Shown here piece by piece: positions 1-10,321 of a stretch of 64,000 bases of DNA (position 1 is the first letter of the stretch; every line of letters starts with the position of its first letter). This stretch comes from Parelaphostrongylus tenuis (lineage: Eukaryota > Nematoda > Chromadorea > Rhabditida > Metastrongylidae). The notes under the pieces were generated by a model that searched no databases, was not told the DNA's origin, and saw nothing but the letters and a program-made list of their open reading frames with translations. The translations under genes and the position numbers were made by a program. The DNA is taken from NCBI GenBank assembly GCA_019055375.1, contig JAHQIW010007216.1:48436-112435 (forward strand), read 5' to 3'.

Positions 1-633
1 ACGCTCCATTGATAATTCGGTAGTTTGTCTTTTGTCTAAGTCGCTTCTGTGATGTTCTATTTAGTCATGATGATGAAAGGTGCACGAAAAGGACGGGGTA
101 AGACGCGCGCCACCTCAAATTCTTTCGGGAGCGTCCCGACGGCCGGTGTGAATCATATATGATACATGCGGAAGCCAAAGGATCAAAGTAGAGACTATGA
201 CGAGCTGCATACACCTTCATATTGCATCAAACGACTCTATCATTGCAAACCCTTTGCTGTTCCCACAGTCCTTGTCACTCCGCTAATTTTACAGTAGTAA
301 ATTGTGCCCAGCGAAGTACTCCATTGGCTTGGTTCATTTAGCAAAGACATTGTTCAGGAGCCAATGAAAAATGAAAGATGGGAGTGTGGGTGTTCACCAC
401 TGTAATTCGGTAGAGTAAGACAGGGAAGGTATTGAGGATTGAAGTAAGTGAAAATGTAGATGTAAACCACTTGTTGCTCAAGATGTCGAGAAATTCATTG
501 AAATTAGTGGCAAGGATTATGAGGCGTAAATATTTCAAAAAACTAAGTGACATTAGAACAGACACAAAATCCGTACAAATAAAATCCTGAGGTGTGTAAA
601 ACAACAAAGCGTATTATCCCAAAGACTGCGTTC

Positions 634-2299
634 TTATGAAGTTTCAGGAGCAATGACTTGAACACCTTTCGGTTCAACGAGAAATCCAGTACGATACCCA
701 AATTCCGGAAAGCACCTTCGCATAACGTTGTCCCATTCGGCCCTTTTCACGTCGTTACTAAATTGAAAAAAGGCTTCACAAACTCCGAAAAGGACATTTC
801 AAGCATGTAGATCTTCGAAATGCAAGAAAAATTACTCTCAAAATAAGAATAAATCTGGGGAAATGAGTTTTCTCAAAAGGGCTAACAGCAATTACCTGAT
901 GTCAACTGGATCCATGTCTTCGCCATGAGTAAGTATACAATGTTTTCGCATACCAGGCTTTCTAAAAGGATTAACATAACCCCGTAAACAAGCATTTAAT
1001 TGCCGATTGGAACCAGTGTTGAAAAAGTTACCGATAGTCCTGGAAGTCGCAGGAACGACACTTATACGGTCGGAACGACGAGTGCATTGCCATAACATGC
1101 ATCTGTAGATTCCATCGGCCACCTCGTGGTGCCTTCACTCTTGTACCGCATATCTAGACGGAATCAATCTAATATTGCCTCAGAATTCACCCCTCAGGAT
1201 CACCAAGAAATTTAGACACTCAGAAAATCGATGAGTTGAGGAGTTTTCTCTCCAAATCACAGCGTTATCCTGCATATGAGACTGTAATTGAGTCCATGTA
1301 AATAATGCTTCGATATGAATCAAAAATACAGTGAAGAGCGACACAAAACTGTATTGCTAGTTTTAGCAACACGCGATCATCAATTCGACTCCTACACAAC
1401 ACGGTCACTTTTGTACACTATATGTGTTTCCGTCTTTTTAAATCCCCTTAGAAATTTTTGTTCACATGAGAACTTTCTGTAATTTGAATATATAAAACCT
1501 TTCATTTTCTGCGAATTAGTTTTATGACGTTGTCCTCTTGAGGAAGATGCGATTTCTATGAAGAGGATAATCGAGCCAACCTGGCAGGTGTGGTAATCTT
1601 TGTTCGGATCACCATTCGAGGCTCGAGACCTCTTCGCAGTGGGTGGAGAGGTCTCACGCGGTGGACTACTCACTAAGCAGTGGGCTTGAGCTAGTAGATC
1701 AAGATGAGCTGAAATTTCATCTCTTTAGAAAATTGAACACAAATCGCAGAACTCAAGAGCGCTGAGCAAAAAAATCGTTTCAATAAGCTGCCATATAGAA
1801 GCCGTCTAATTTAGAAAAAACTCATTTTGCCTATAAGTAGCAGATTTATGATATCATAGCTAGTCGTTCTGGAAAAGCTACTTAAGAAAAAAATTGTTAG
1901 TCGATTTTTGACGAAGGAATTTTACTGGGCAGTTTCTTGAACCATGTAAAGACAAAGCACCACAAAAATTACTTTGACTAGTCGAGGCGAAATCGAAATT
2001 GAACGAGTGCTCCTCATTGTCGGCAAAGGACTCCTCAACACAATCCTAGGAAAATAAAGTGTTCGGATAATAGCAGCTCTAAGATAATGTGTATTTCCAA
2101 ACATGAAGTTAGCCAATGATCGTCTGATATTGTAATGTTCTCAAATGTGGCATTACAACTCACCGACACTTCATCCTTAACTCTAACATTGATGATCTCC
2201 GGATTAGAACAAGCTAAAATTTCGAATAGATCGCTTTCCTTGTTAGAATCGTCCAGTCCACCTCCTAACAAATTTTTTGGCTTCGTAGAGAGGATATCT
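634..2299 (-). CDS. C2H2 zinc-finger protein, 3' part (six exons)
   Basis: Rebuilt from splice sites. Exons on the minus strand, in order, are 2299-2164, 2045-1973, 1708-1581, 1153-1032, 961-896 and 757-634, with TAA at 636-634. All phases agree across the five introns; the shortest is 70 bp. Acceptors read TTTCAG, TTTCCTAG, ATTTCAG, GTCTAG, TTTTAG and ATTTAG. The first part is acidic and Ser-rich and includes a basic KRSR stretch. Two fingers follow. The first, CQIC then LQMHVMAMH, is split by the 427 bp intron and has a long Cys-His spacing of 16. The second, CRSC-x12-H-x4-H (residues KCRSC to HCILTH), is canonical and is split by the 70 bp intron. The tail contains EWDNVMRRCFPEFGYRTGF. The family suggests a nuclear DNA-binding factor; that is inference, and I do not recognise the orthologue. 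The first exon is entered with two bases owed, so more exons lie to the right, but I could not place them. Confidence 0.8.
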
Positions 2300-4989
2300 C
2301 TGAAAGGCTTCGTTCAATAAAATGTTAATGAAGACCTAGTCACTCAATCACAATTATAGCCATAATTAAATTGAATTATTAAACTCGAAAGAGTAATTTT
2401 ATCTATTCGTCAGCACTTCTCTCAGATTTTGGCATTTTCTAAGTCAGCCTTTTTTACAGAAACGATTTTACATGATCTCGAACTACCGTCAAAAATCATG
2501 CCTTGTTAGTTTACGATTCTTCAGTATAGATTTATGGCCTCTAAATTAAGAGAACTAGTGGTAATTACGGTTCCACAAAGGGTATGTGAAAAACCTTCTG
2601 TACCACTAGTAGTACAAACTGTTTGTCGTGTGTGACCACGTTACAATTTTGCTAAGTTTACAAAAAGCGCCAAAAGGAAAAAGCTGTTATGTGAAGAGTT
2701 GACAACGTCAACTCTATGAAACGATTTCGGAGTCGAACAATGTTACGTCTGCCATTCTATGATTTACCTTGAAAGGAACACACCTACATCATCGTCTACT
2801 GATCGGTTAATCATTGAGTAACGGGTGAGTACCATTGAAATCCGTATGACTTTGGAAAATACATCGCATGATCAACTCTTTATGGATATACGTTTGATTT
2901 CGTTGAGCACTGCTGAAGGGATGAATGAATGTTTGGCCGATATACAGACCTGTAGCAAACTTTTAATGGATTAATTCTATGCTTTTGCTCCCATAGAGGA
3001 TTTAACACGTTGACAACGACGCTGAAATCCTGCGCGGCACGCGGCGCCGTCGCGCGGCGGTTACATTGACACTGTGGCAGTTTTTTCATAAAAAGTGGAT
3101 TTTTGTCGCCACTAAAGGAATGAATTCGCCAATGAATGGCAACATATGTTGGAAGAGACATCGATAAAGCTAATAGCAAGAAGCGTTAAACAGACGGAGC
3201 AAATTCTAAACCTAATCCTACAACGCCTGATAAGGTAATAGTCTTTGAGCTGATCGCAAAAAACGATTAGGAGTTTCGTCTCTGGCGATCAATCCACGAT
3301 TTGCCAAAGTCGATACATGGGCATTCTATTGACTAAAAAAACTTTTCATAGAAGTCTCTTCTGCTATATTTCATCTTTAAGTCACGATAATATTCCCTCT
3401 GTACCTCAGATTACTAGATAAATTTCCATATTTCCATTACAAGGCGTAATAATAAAGACTCCCACAACGCCGCGCCGCAGCACACGCGGTGTGCAGTCTG
3501 AGCTAATAACAGCTCAGATCGTTGTCAACATAGGTTCTTGATCAACATAGGTTTTTCATGATCTGTTTGCAGGATTACATTCCTTAATGGACAGGATCGA
3601 ACCAACTACCGCGTTTGTAGCACAGTGTACCTCTAGCTACCGCGCTGCCTCGCGAGTTGCTATGTACAGAGATAAATCTATCATCTATAGGGAGGCGAGG
3701 GACGAAAGAATTTTATCACGGATTGAAAACTTGAAATTCTTATTCAGAAGCGGAGATCCAAATAAATTCGTATCACGACAAATCCTGCGAACTTTCCATG
3801 CATATTTTGTCACCAAAAAAAAAACTGCATCACTGCAAGCGTACGGTGCTATTTGCGTTTTTTTGGCCATGCGATTTATCCTTGATCATTTACATCTCAC
3901 TTCGGTCACCCTAAAACATTCTCCCGCTAGGACGTGGTGCCGGAAAAATGAAATGATCAGTTTGACGAGTCTATTTTCAACTACAATGAGCAGCACAACC
4001 GTCAAGGACAAGCTTGTAAAGTGTTGAATGACAGATCTGTATTGAAAACGTGGGGAATCTTAGTGTTTTTGACATAAACTTCCCGTAACTTGAAAATGTA
4101 CCGAAAAAGAGCATGCTACCGCGCTTACCGTACTTTTAGCTAGTGGAACCAGAAGTGTAAAACCTTCGTTGGATCAAGATGCAACCTTTTGAAACGCAAC
4201 TAGAACGCACACAGAGTCGATGGAATTTTATAAATACGTCGTCATATATTCAACAAAGTTGCAGTGAATAAGGAGATCGTCCACGTCTTAGTGGCAACAG
4301 TAAATTCAGGCAACTAATTAAACCATAAGAGTAGTAGAGTGGTAAACGCAGACATCGGGTCAGACCGTGCTAATTTCTCTGATCCAGATCGTATCTGGTT
4401 CTTAGCAATTAGGGTTAAGCACATAGAGATCCAAGGTATAAGGTGAAGATTACGTACGAAATCAAACATGACTGCTTGACACGTAATGAAAAGAGAACCG
4501 CCATAGTACCCAAATACGTAATTGACATATTTACAAGAAGAAAACATCTCAGGATGCAAGGTAACGGAATAAAAAACTCAGAAATGCAGAAACTTAAATA
4601 AACAAAAACTCATGAACTATCAAGGAGCTGCTTTTTAGCCGAATAATTCTTGCAAAGCATTGTACAATATTATCAACACCATAGCTCTATGGGAACAGGT
4701 GAAAAAGAGTACGTTAATTTTTTGAGAGTATCAAGTATTTCCATCTTTAGCTCATTCGGCCTTTTCTAGCACTTCTGGAAATATCAAATAATTTTTTTAC
4801 TTTCGCAAACAAGTATGAACACTATCGTAATGAAACCAAGAGAAAGATCTTACATTTGCGCAGGAATGAAAGCAGAGACACTTTCGAAAGATCACTGAGA
4901 TCTATTAATAGGCCATATAATAAAAATATTACATATATGTACATGTATATGGATAAATAAATAAAAAGAAATGAATGAGTAAATAAATA
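2300..4989. other. No assigned gene; likely 5' introns or flank of the zinc-finger gene
   Basis: No convincing exon was found. A 146-codon open frame on the plus strand (3587-4027) overlaps a degenerate SINE head at 3590-3662 and shows no domain. GC-rich patches near 3035-3060 and 3465-3495 lie between two inverted copies of a GTTGACAACG-like motif (about 3010 and 3515). This could be a short foldback element, but the arms are short. Confidence 0.35.
3590..3662 (-). repeat. Degenerate SINE head (tRNA-like)
   Basis: On the minus strand this carries the eroded box A and box B of the window's main SINE. On the plus strand it reads as TCGAACC, then the stretch around CCTCTAGCTACCGCGC. The body and tail are absent. 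Confidence 0.45.
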
Positions 4990-4998
4990 AATGAATAA

Positions 4999-5004
4999 TT
5001 AAAT

Positions 5005-5056
<52 letters not shown>
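4999..5056. repeat. AT dinucleotide microsatellite
   Basis: Nearly uninterrupted AT repeat preceded by A/T-rich AAATAAATG-like sequence. Confidence 0.95.
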
Positions 5057-5058
<2 letters not shown>

Positions 5059-5386
5059 CAGCATAATTTGGCCAACGCTTTTGTTTTGAATATTACTTTA
5101 TTTTCGGATTATCTGATTTGAACAGTAATAAAATAATGAAAACAAAAGCTTTCTTGAGACAGTAGATTTTTTTTACTAGATGACAAAAATTGCGGCGTTT
5201 GGAGGTGGTATTAACTATTTCTGAATTATTTTTGAATTCTGATATTTTGAGCAAATTTTTTGCATAAATTCAGATTTTAACATAAACAGCAGGAAAGGCA
5301 CACTATATATAAATTTCCTTTGTCAAAGAGACCTTAATGATCGCTAATACTAGTGCTTTAAGGAGATTTGAAATGGTAAAAAAGGA

Positions 5387-5587
5387 CTATATATAGGCTG
5401 AAAAAAGCAAGGTCGGCCAGCTGTCATCGATAATGACCAGAAGTAATTTTTTGCAGTGCAGCCATAGATAATCAGGAAGCTTGCGAAGATTATTGCGTAA
5501 GCTTCCGATAAGTTTGCTAATCACAGGTAAATCATAATTGGAGGAAAATACCTCACGAAATTGAAATATATGAACTAAATGAATCAT
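5387..5587 (-). CDS. Candidate coding exon, unrecognised
   Basis: An open frame on the minus strand with a plausible amino-acid mix (residues such as KLIGSLRNNLRKLPDYLW) ending in TAG at 5387. It lies downstream of the gene at 6.7-8.6 kb on the same strand and could be a distal exon of it. However, the simplest acceptors do not fit the phase left by the exon ending at 6679. It could equally be a chance open frame. No domain is visible. Confidence 0.2.
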   Translation of the reverse strand: MIHLVHIFQFREVFSSNYDLPVISKLIGSLRNNLRKLPDYLWLHCKKLLLVIIDDSWPTLLFSAYI

Positions 5588-5589
5588 AA

Positions 5590-6670
5590 GACAATCTCCA
5601 TTATGAGATCTGACTATTCTGCAACAAAGACGATCTCCTACATAGTCATATTAAAAATGCAAGTGGAATCATACGACCACGGAGGATGCCTGCGCAAATC
5701 TGAACAAAGATGAAGCTTCCACGCATCTTCCGAAACCGGAATTTCATCAGAAAAAAGTCACGGTGATTTTTTTAAGTGTCTGTTTGATCGAATAAAATAG
5801 CGGGCTTGAACATTAGCTGATTCGCCACATCTGAGGAGGATTCCAGGAATTGATGAAGTATATGTTTGACTACAAAATCCAACCTCATCCATTTTTATAT
5901 TCACCCATTACGACCTATCACAAATACATTATCATTTCTACCTTTCCAGAGGATTAGAGATTCATCAATCAGGAGAGTCAAGAAGATCTTCGGCCATCGG
6001 ACCAAGAGATCCATAGTATCATGTTGAATGTTTGAACCTGTGGTATATCAAAACATGGTTCGAGTCCACATCATTATTCTTTTTAATCTGGATTACGAGT
6101 TCCAAAAGAGTTTCATCAAAAAAGCTCCAAAGCAGTCGAAGCTTTTCGAGTGCTAAACCACTATTGCAATAACCTGTTTGTTGTATTAACAAAATCAAGC
6201 TTACTTTCTTTTTGTATGTTTTTTTTTTGAAGACTGGCTAAATATACGCAATTTCTACAGTATTACTAGAAGTAACGGGAGATCTGAAGTGACGACATGC
6301 AAAAACGATGACGCCCTCGTAAGAGCCGGTTCTACGGGGATCCCACTAGTTGTTTAACTGACAAATGTCCTGCATTCACAATTAGTCAAAGTCAGATCTT
6401 CGTGAATTACTTTGCGCATATCCGGCTACAGTTGTTGATGAGAGAATGGAGAGAATGAGCAGAAGAAGTCACATAATAGTAGTTTTCGCACCACAAACAG
6501 TGTGCATCAATCATTCTGGGATACTATTAACTTTTAAAAACTAAAGACCTTCTCAAATCCATATGAACTGGAAGATTTGAGATTAAAATTCTGAGAGTTC
6601 AGAGAAAAATTTTGCTCTGGAGACCCTATCATTTGGTTATTCTAACCAAAGTCAATGCAGAACCAAAAGA
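5590..6670. other. No gene seen; probable intron
   Basis: A/T-rich sequence without coding character or a recognisable repeat. It begins right after the strong GTGAGT donor (minus strand, 6678) of the upstream gene, so at least part is probably intron. Confidence 0.4.
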
Positions 6671-6678
6671 AGACTCAC

Positions 6679-8619
6679 CTCAGCGAGCTTTTCTCAATTT
6701 GGAATCCGGGCTCAGAACTGGACGGTGTTGAAGGTTCCGTTATGATGGGCAGTTGAGGTTGTTGTCGATGGGCCAAGGCAGGATGCTTGCTAAGGTCGTC
6801 GAGTAACATTAAACGTGCGAACCCTCGCTCAAGCTGCAATTTCACCATCACAGACATTGGCGGCCAGTTTGAAGTACGCCCAGTCGTAAAAGCTCACCAT
6901 TAGTTGGACTAGTTCAACGGCAGCATTGTTGTCGTCTACTTCGACGACCAAGAACTTGGCCGACATCTGAAAGAGTTCGCTTCAAAGATAATTCAAAGAT
7001 AATAAAGATTTTCACCAATATACACGATCGCAGCTATGTCTATAGAGTTACAGCAACTTTCTTGAGCTTTTTGCTAGTGAAAAATCTAAGACTTCCGCAA
7101 AGAGCAGTACTTCCTGGAGCTAGTTTTGTGGCTGGGATGCTTCGACGGATAGTTAGAGGGGTAGAATGACGATCAATAGGAATCAAGACTGGCCCCAGAA
7201 CGGGTCGCAGTTCTGCAACGAGCGGTATGACCTCGAAAAACAAGAGCTAAAAAGCGCCATGAAGCGATTCAAACGGCACACCTGACTGAATCTCAGAAAA
7301 CGCTCAAAAAACTCTTAGAAACTCATGGGGTTTTTTCGAGAAACGAAGTGTCTGACGTCTGAATGACTACAGCGCTGTCTAGAAAAAAGAACACAGAGAC
7401 TATCTTGTTGGGAAAAATGATGCCGTCTAAGAATGCAGAATGACGTGAGAACGCTATGGAATAGTACCTTGGAGGACGGTGGGAAGGTGAGAAAGACAAG
7501 ATGTGGGGCGGACTCACTCCTAACTGGGGCACCGAGCGGGTATAAGTGGGACGACTGTCGGGCCGGGCTGACGCTAGAACTTGCAAGGAAAAGACTCGTC
7601 TTTGTGGCGTACTGTGCCCTCGTAGAAACTTGTATCCAGCAGCACCTAGAACAGTAGAGTGACAAAAACCGATCGATAGATCCCATCCGCTATAAGCTTT
7701 TGGGTTACAATTTCAATATCTCAACTCCAAAGACTATACAGTAGCTTCAATCATAAAGATGTCACGTGCGAACACCATTTCTGATGACTTGTTTATGGCG
7801 TCGACATATTCAATGCGACAAAGAACACAATAAGGAATCTGCTGCGCAAAAAACAAAAGTTTAGGCTGAACCTTTGGAACTGCTTTTGAGGCCCAAAGAG
7901 TTCATGACGAAAGAAAATTTAGTCTTCTCAACTTCCATCTTGCTAAGCGCACTCCAGTAGCTCGCCATTGCACTGTAACAATTCCGTTATAGCTCAGAAA
8001 TCCGACTCTTTTCTCACAGTGTCACATAAGACCGATGATCTTTCCCATATACAAGCACTAAAAAGGCTCTGACGAAGGTGGGGTCAGTGGAACGTTAGTC
8101 ATCATATTTTGAAAAAAAAAGACGCCTCCAACCTCATGCAAGTTTTGAATAAAGAAAAAGGACGATTTCTACTATAATTGGTTCTTTTCTAATTATAAAA
8201 CCGAGGGACTGCGCTACTGAACAATCCTGTAGAACGAAACAGGCGCCTGTCTAGCACTTAAGCCTGACAAACGCCTCAAAACATGTTAAATCATTATGAT
8301 TAATTTATTATCTCATTATCTATATCCGATTGCTTTCGTGGGAAGTCTCTTAAGCACCTCAGAACTGCCTCTGCCAATCCCTGCCCTATCTAAAGATGCT
8401 ATTTGTGAAATTCCAATTCTAGATTGAAATTCAGTCGGCGGCGATCCCCACCAGGTGGTCCGGAGCGATATTCTATAGAAATGAGGGAAATCTGGAACGC
8501 CACTATGTTGCGGTAATGGTGACCCCTCTCTGCCTCCATTGCTGCTGTTGTGAGTTGATGGGGGGGCGCCCGCCGGGACAGCGAAAATTGCATGGATGCC
8601 CGGTGACGGGTCCAGATTG
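6679..8619 (-). CDS. Unrecognised protein, five phase-compatible exons
   Basis: Minus-strand exons are 8619-8452, 7573-7468, 7246-7052, 6966-6898 and 6833-6679. Phases agree at every junction; the last two introns are 85 and 64 bp. Acceptors include TTTCTCAG, GTTCTAG, TTTTTAG, CTTTCAG and ATTGCAG; donors include GTGAGC and GTGAGT. The first exons are Pro/Ser-rich and low in complexity. The later ones are more conserved-looking, with RSIPATKLAPGSTALCGS, then MSAKFLVVEVDDNNAAVELV, then LERGFARLMLLDDLSKHPAL. I recognise no family. If the 7051 donor (GTAACT) is not used, translation stops at a TAG at 7042-7040. The ATG at 6966, with its CTTTCAG acceptor only about 75 bp further on, would then start a separate, possibly trans-spliced gene. 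Both ends are incomplete in this model. The last two exons are best supported; the two Pro-rich exons are less certain. Confidence 0.55.
8065..8100 (+). ncRNA. Degenerate hammerhead-like motif, family C
   Basis: GGCU, then the core CUGACGA, then an eroded stem II, then GAAC in place of GAAA, then GUUAGUC. It matches the family C copies at 33.9, 39.8 and 43.0 kb but has a broken core, so it is presumably inactive. It lies in an intron of the 6.7-8.6 kb gene, on the opposite strand. Confidence 0.45.
8211..8257 (+). ncRNA. Hammerhead-like motif, family B (core altered)
   Basis: Stem I inner pairs GCUA with UAGC. Stem III is the palindrome ACAGGCGCCUGU, followed by the UC cleavage dinucleotide. 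GAAA is intact, but the core reads CUGAACA, so catalysis is doubtful. The 3' flank (UAGCACUUAAGCC, then CAUGUUAAAUC) is shared with the copy at 28.0 kb. Confidence 0.55.
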
Positions 8620-8659
8620 CTGAGAAAGTGGGATGAAAGAGGAAGCATAGCAGTAGCGG

Positions 8660-9660
8660 AGCGGAGTAGTGGAAGCGGTTGAGAAGATAAGGTGCAGTCA
8701 AAGCTGCTGCTGCTTTATCAACACAAAACAACGCGATGCGATTTCCCAAGTGAAATAATGTAACAAATGATGACAAGAAAACTACACATCGAATGCTCTA
8801 CGACGTGATTGTTGTCATTACGAAATCAATCAAATCGTGTCAGATAGCGGACTAGAAAGTGCAGAAAAAACACGTGTAGATCACTTCGGACCCCCAGGGT
8901 AGGAGGCAGAGCTCACTTCTGAAGTGAGAAGCATTTTTTTCATCTAGTAATTATTGCCATAAAAAAGAACTGCAAGAAAATCAAAAGGAATTCTTGTAAA
9001 TGAAATTTTTAGCTGAATCCCCCATTCTTTTCACTTCAAAATATCGTGTTTTTTTCCCAAAACGTACTAGCCATCAGCGGCTATTCAAATATCAACGATC
9101 GGCAAAATCTCATTCTATGTTGCTGGGTTGGAAATCGGAGAAAAGCCTCGTCGTTTTGTAATCAAAAGCAATTGCATATAAAATTGAAAACTCAGTTTAT
9201 TAAGCCGTTTAATAGGTGAATTAAAAGAATAGGCAAAAGGTATCCATGAGAATCTATGAAATCACAAACGAGGGCATAGAGTTCCTGGTTCGATCCGTAT
9301 CGATGACTCATGAATGATTTTCAAAGATCGCGAATCACGGAGAAAAATCGAAAGCGTAGTGAGTGATTCCGAGCGGTCAGAAGGATAGATCTATTCGCAA
9401 TACAATCGGTAGAAAAGCCAAGAGGGTTCGACTCCACAGCTACAGTACAACGAATGGTGTGGAATGCGTAAGCAAATGATCTGAGCCTTTCATCCGGAGA
9501 CGGACGTTCGCTGCAAAACTCCTGTGTTTTGCCGGCGAGCGAGCGCCTGTTTGGAGCGATGTGAAAACAAAGAACAAGTCGACTACCTCATAGAACATAA
9601 GTATTTCGGTTCAGAGCGCTAAGTTAGAGTCGAGGTGAAGAAATTATAGGACACCGAACC
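8660..9660. other. No gene seen
   Basis: No coding character. Two isolated box-B-like stretches (near 9281 and 9426) suggest eroded tRNA-like repeat, but neither has a matching box A at the right distance. Confidence 0.35.
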
Positions 9661-9990
9661 GGCTGGGCAGACTCACAGCGAGGGTGAAGGACCACCATGG
9701 GCGCCCCGATCGATGTACTGGGACGAGAGACGCGGTCCTGCGAAGCCTAAGCGCGGAGACGCAGACTCAGACCGCCGAGTTCCTCGGCGGAGAGTGCAGT
9801 ACTTCGTGGATGGAGGCGCCGGCGCGAGTCCTGGAACACGGCCGAGAGAGCCGGTCCTGCCCGCACAACCCGCCGAGACGCAGATGAAACCCCGACTGGG
9901 GGGGGGGGGTGGTTTGTTGGCGAAAGTGTAGTACTTCGTAGAGGTATGATTGGGGTATTGGTAACCGCACACACACATCATCGTAACTGG
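9660..9990. repeat. GC-rich patch with internal duplications and a G12 run
   Basis: Strikingly GC-rich against an A/T-rich background. It contains imperfect repeats (a GTCCTGC... motif twice; GCAGTACTTCGT and GTAGTACTTCGT), a CCGCCGAG...CTCGGCGG hairpin at about 9770-9790, and twelve consecutive G at 9898-9909. Open frames exist in all six frames, as expected from composition, and none has a domain. Confidence 0.6.
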
Positions 9991-10179
9991 TTCTTCAGGG
10001 ACATTCAGAACTATGCCAACGCCCCGCAGCGCAACACACACACACCCGCAGCCCAGTGGTTGCTTATTGCTTGCTTAAGACAGCAGTCATGATCAAAATC
10101 AAGTACATCTGGGGGAAATGAAAAAAATACAAGAAGCTACCTTAGGCCCGAGAATAAGCAAAATGCTTAAGCTTATAGT

Positions 10180-10279
10180 GAAGCCAAAGCCGAAGACTAA
10201 GCCTAAGCCTAAAGTTAAGCCTAAATCTAAGCCTAAGCCTAAGCCTAAGTTTAAGCCTAAGCCTAGGCATAAGCCTAAC
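10180..10279 (-). repeat. Interstitial nematode telomeric repeat (TTAGGC)n
   Basis: The plus strand reads as about 16 imperfect GCCTAA units, i.e. the nematode telomere hexamer TTAGGC on the minus strand, with A-to-G and T insertions between runs. It is an internal, degenerate array, not a chromosome end, because unrelated sequence flanks it on both sides. The Lys-Pro-rich open frame across it (10118-10321) is a by-product of the repeat. Confidence 0.9.
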
Positions 10280-10321
10280 AACTGTAGGATTGTAATAAAG
10301 TCATTCGACAAGGAAGCTTAA

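Noticed and set aside
3587..4027. 146-codon plus-strand open frame
   Set aside because: It overlaps a degenerate SINE head, has no domain, and its amino-acid make-up is not protein-like.
9684..10041. Overlapping open frames in the GC-rich patch
   Set aside because: Open in several frames at once because of high GC; no conserved residues or splice support.
10118..10321. 67-residue Lys-Pro repeat protein and its Leu-Gly antisense frame
   Set aside because: Both are translations of the degenerate telomeric hexamer array; there is no other coding evidence.
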